Part shown: positions 4,821-6,678 of the stretch, in pieces | How the letters are laid out: every line of letters begins with the position of its first letter | Numbering within the stretch: the first letter of the stretch is position 1 | Source of the DNA: an uncultured Oscillibacter sp. | GTDB lineage: Bacteria; Bacillota_A; Clostridia; Oscillospirales; Oscillospiraceae | Length of the DNA: 6,678 bases | Direction: 5' to 3' | Assembly: GCA_902462475.1 (NCBI GenBank) | Contig: CABQCB010000103.1 | Coordinates: 1-6,678 of the forward strand | Notes under the pieces: generated by a model | Told to the model about the DNA's origin: nothing | What the model saw: the letters and a program-made list of their open reading frames with translations, nothing else | The model's database searches: none | Position numbers and translations under genes: made by a program

Positions 4821-5519
4821 ATGTCCGAACCCAACGTGAACGCTATCACCGTCTCCCGTTCTCACCTGAGCCTGCGCACCTGGGTGTCCATGTCCATGCT
4901 CACCGCCATCGCCTATGTGGTGATGTACCTGAGCAAGATGCTGCCCCAGGTCTACGGCTTCCTCCAGTTCGACCTGAAGGACACGGTCATCTGCGTGGGC
5001 GGCTTCATTTTCGGGCCTCTGGCCGCCGCCATCATCTCTATCGTGGTTCCCGTGCTGGAGATGCTCTTCGCCAGCGATACCGGCCCCATCGGCATGATCA
5101 TGAACGTGCTGGCCACCGCTTCCTTCTGCTGCACCGCCGCCTTCGTCTACAAAAAGCAGCACACCAAAAAGGGCGCCATCCTGGGATTGAGCCTGGGCGT
5201 GGCGACGCTGACCGTGGTGATGCTGGTATGGAACTACCTCATCACCCCCCTCTACCAGGGCGTGCCCCGGGAGGCCGTGGCTGCCATGCTGCCCACCATC
5301 TTCCTGCCGTTCAACCTGGTCAAAGGCGGACTGAACATGGCCGTGACTCTGCTTTTGTACAAGCCCGTGGTCACCGCCCTGCGCAAGGCCGGTCTGGCGC
5401 CTGAGACCCAGGTCAGCATGCAGAAAACCGGACGGTTCAACGCCGGCTTCGCTCTGTTCACCATTGCCCTGCTGGCCACCTTTGTGACCATCGCCCTGGT
5501 GCTCATGGGTATCCTGTAA
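4821..5519 (+). CDS. ribU: Riboflavin ECF transporter S component RibU
   Basis: This 232-residue membrane protein is the riboflavin-binding S component of an ECF transporter. It has about six hydrophobic segments after a short polar N-terminus: roughly 22-40, 45-62, 63-83, 88-110, 118-146 and 160-182. An additional C-terminal helix lies at 209-231. The block FDLKDTVICVGGFIFGPLAA (residues 50-69) matches the RibU/S-component pattern (polar D-x-x-D then G-F-I-x-G-P), and N95, N139 and N165 lie in or near spans. ATG at 4821 is preceded by AAAAGGAG ten bases upstream; upstream in-frame ATGs fall within the riboswitch. The FMN riboswitch directly ahead supports flavin uptake. As with thiT, no EcfA/EcfT genes are nearby, so it presumably shares a common module. 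The final helix extends a little beyond the standard six. Confidence 0.93.
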   Translation: MSEPNVNAITVSRSHLSLRTWVSMSMLTAIAYVVMYLSKMLPQVYGFLQFDLKDTVICVGGFIFGPLAAAIISIVVPVLEMLFASDTGPIGMIMNVLATASFCCTAAFVYKKQHTKKGAILGLSLGVATLTVVMLVWNYLITPLYQGVPREAVAAMLPTIFLPFNLVKGGLNMAVTLLLYKPVVTALRKAGLAPETQVSMQKTGRFNAGFALFTIALLATFVTIALVLMGIL

Positions 5520-5537
5520 ACAAATCCATACCTGATC

Positions 5538-5584
5538 GGGGAGGGACGGCGCGCCTGGTGCGCCGTCCCTCCCCCTTTTCTTTT
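5538..5584 (+). terminator. Strong intrinsic terminator after ribU
   Basis: GGGGAGGGACGGCGC (5538-5552) pairs perfectly over 15 bp with GCGCCGTCCCTCCCC (5560-5574) around a 7-base loop. CTTTTCTTTT follows. It starts 18 bases after the ribU stop. Its T-rich tail overlaps the -35 region of the dinB promoter. Confidence 0.93.
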
Positions 5585-5604
5585 GCGAACAAATGTGCTA
5601 TGAT
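5576..5604 (+). promoter_or_regulatory. Promoter of dinB
   Basis: TATGAT (5599-5604) is preceded by TGC, an extended -10. At 17-base spacing the -35 is poor (TTTTCT, 5576-5581) and falls in the T tail of the ribU terminator. A LexA-like box fills the spacer. The dinB start codon is 22 bases after the -10. Confidence 0.62.
5586..5599. promoter_or_regulatory. LexA-like (SOS) box in the dinB promoter
   Basis: CGAACAAATGTGCT matches the Gram-positive LexA consensus CGAACRNRYGTTYC perfectly in the left half and spacer, with one core mismatch on the right (GTGC for GTTC) and one flanking mismatch. Its last base is the first base of the -10, exactly as in the SLOG promoter. Y-family polymerases are frequent SOS genes, which supports the call. 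The weaker right half predicts weaker binding. Confidence 0.62.
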
Positions 5605-5625
5605 GGGCAGGAAAGGGGGTGCGCC

Positions 5626-6678
5626 ATGGACCGCGTGATCTTACACTGTGACCTCAACTGTTTTTATGCCTCGGTGGAGCTTCTCAGCCACCCGGACCTA
5701 AAAGATATTCCCACCGCCGTCTGCGGCGATCCCACCTCCCGCCACGGCATCATCCTGGCGAAAAACGAGCCCGCCAAGCGCTGCGGGGTCCAGACGGCGG
5801 AGACCATCTGGCAGGCCAGGAAAAAGTGCCCTGGTCTGGTGCTGCTGCCCCCTCATCACGCCCTGTACCGGGAGTACTCCCGGCGGGTCAATGCCATTTA
5901 CGAGCAATATACCGATCTGGTGGAGCCCTTCGGCATCGACGAGAGCTGGCTGGACGTGACCGGCTCGCTGCACCTGTTCGGCGGCGACGCCCGCGCCCTG
6001 GCGGACGCCCTGCGGACGAGGATGAAGCAGGAGCTGGGACTGACGCTCTCTGTGGGCGTAAGCTTCAACAAAGTGTTCGCCAAGCTGGGCAGCGACTATA
6101 AAAAGCCGGACGCCACCACGGTCATTTCCCGGGAAAACTGGCGTGAGATCGTCTGGCCGCTGCCGGTGGGGGACCTTTTGTATGTGGGCGCCGCTGCCCG
6201 GCGGCTGCTGCATCAATACGGCGTGGACACCATCGGTCAGCTGGCCGCCTGCCGGCCGGAGATGCTGGAGACCCTCATGGGCAAAATGGGCGTACAGCTC
6301 TATGAGTACGCCAACGGCCTGGACCGCGACGCCGTCCGCTCCCGGTACGAAGCCGAGCCGGTGAAATCTGTGGGCAACGGTACCACCTTCTCCCAAAACC
6401 TCACCACCCGCACCCAGGTGCAAAGCGGCATCGCCGTACTGGCAGACTCCGTGGCCACCCGCCTGCGCCGCTGCGGGCTCTATGCCGGCGGTATCCAGGT
6501 AACCGTGCGGGACCCGGAGTTCCACGACCGCTCCCGGCAAAAGCAGCTGACCTCTCCCACCCGTCTCATCCGGGAACTCACCGGGGAGGCCATGGCCCTG
6601 ACGGAGACCCTCTGGCATCCCCCCGCCCCTATCCGGGCCCTGACCGTCACCGCCATCCATCTGGTGGGCGAGGAGGAC
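5626..6678 (+). CDS. dinB: DNA polymerase IV (Y-family), 3' end beyond window
   Basis: This error-prone translesion polymerase copies past damaged bases. The window shows 351 codons without a stop; the family is usually 350-420 residues, so only a short C-terminal piece is missing. The palm begins with ILHCDLNCFYASVE (metal ligand Asp9; Tyr14 at the steric-gate position). Next come the CGDP and GIILAKNEPAK blocks (finger region), and then the catalytic pair Asp105-Glu106 in GIDESWLDVTGS. SVGVSFNKVFAKLGSDYKKP (142-161) is the characteristic DinB motif. The thumb's helix-hairpin-helix region is around residues 180-205, and the little-finger domain starts near KSVGNGTTF (247-255). ATG at 5626 follows AAAGGGGG by about six bases. 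Key catalytic residues are intact. A LexA-like box in the promoter suggests DNA-damage induction. Codon use matches the neighbours. Confidence 0.95.
   Translation, partial: MDRVILHCDLNCFYASVELLSHPDLKDIPTAVCGDPTSRHGIILAKNEPAKRCGVQTAETIWQARKKCPGLVLLPPHHALYREYSRRVNAIYEQYTDLVEPFGIDESWLDVTGSLHLFGGDARALADALRTRMKQELGLTLSVGVSFNKVFAKLGSDYKKPDATTVISRENWREIVWPLPVGDLLYVGAAARRLLHQYGVDTIGQLAACRPEMLETLMGKMGVQLYEYANGLDRDAVRSRYEAEPVKSVGNGTTFSQNLTTRTQVQSGIAVLADSVATRLRRCGLYAGGIQVTVRDPEFHDRSRQKQLTSPTRLIRELTGEAMALTETLWHPPAPIRALTVTAIHLVGEED

Noticed and set aside
5698..6660. A 320-codon open frame on the minus strand
   Set aside because: It is the mirror of dinB. It is rich in Gly, Ala, His and Gln without motifs, while the plus strand encodes an intact polymerase with all catalytic residues.
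1..6678. Mobile elements, CRISPR arrays, tRNA/rRNA genes or a defence island
   Set aside because: I found no transposase, integrase, regularly spaced repeats, tRNA-like folds or defence genes. The SLOG protein is the standalone YpsA type without an effector domain.

Overview
The window looks like chromosomal DNA of a high-GC gut-type Clostridia, most like the Oscillospiraceae (Flavonifractor/Lawsonibacter-type genomes). That placement is inferred from strong AAGGAGG ribosome sites, C/G-rich third codon positions, Gram-positive LexA-type boxes (GAAC-N4-GTTC), and ECF vitamin transporters controlled by TPP and FMN riboswitches. I see no mobile element, CRISPR array, tRNA or rRNA. No gene shows obvious foreign base composition.

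Left part (1-1410): the 3' end of feoB (ferrous iron permease) is followed by a 41-residue Cys-rich FeoB-associated protein. A perfect-stem terminator sits between this pair and the convergent thiT (thiamine S component). thiT has its own promoter, a TPP riboswitch and a riboswitch terminator, all on the minus strand.

Middle (1415-3560, minus strand): a compact four-gene operon reads promoter, XRE-type regulator with a C-terminal membrane segment, a 50-residue single-span protein, a 183-residue polytopic membrane protein, and a CorA-family divalent cation channel. The 50-residue gene overlaps the next gene by 3-4 bases at a GTGA junction. The leader holds a perfect 19-bp palindrome.

Right-middle (3587-4474, minus strand): a SLOG/DUF1273 (YpsA-like) gene is followed by a 64-residue protein of unknown function and a UUCG-loop terminator. 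Its promoter carries a perfect LexA-type box.

Right (4543-6678, plus strand): divergently transcribed ribU (riboflavin S component) has a near-consensus promoter, an FMN riboswitch and a leader that can fold to hide its ribosome site. A strong terminator follows, then a Y-family DNA polymerase IV gene (dinB) that runs off the window end. The dinB promoter carries a one-core-mismatch LexA box placed relative to the -10 exactly as in the SLOG promoter.

Taken together this is mostly housekeeping metal and vitamin uptake plus DNA-damage response. The most notable points are the matching SOS-type promoters of dinB and the SLOG gene, and the membrane-tethered regulator/CorA operon with its small overlapping gene. 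I do not see clear evidence of a wholly new system.
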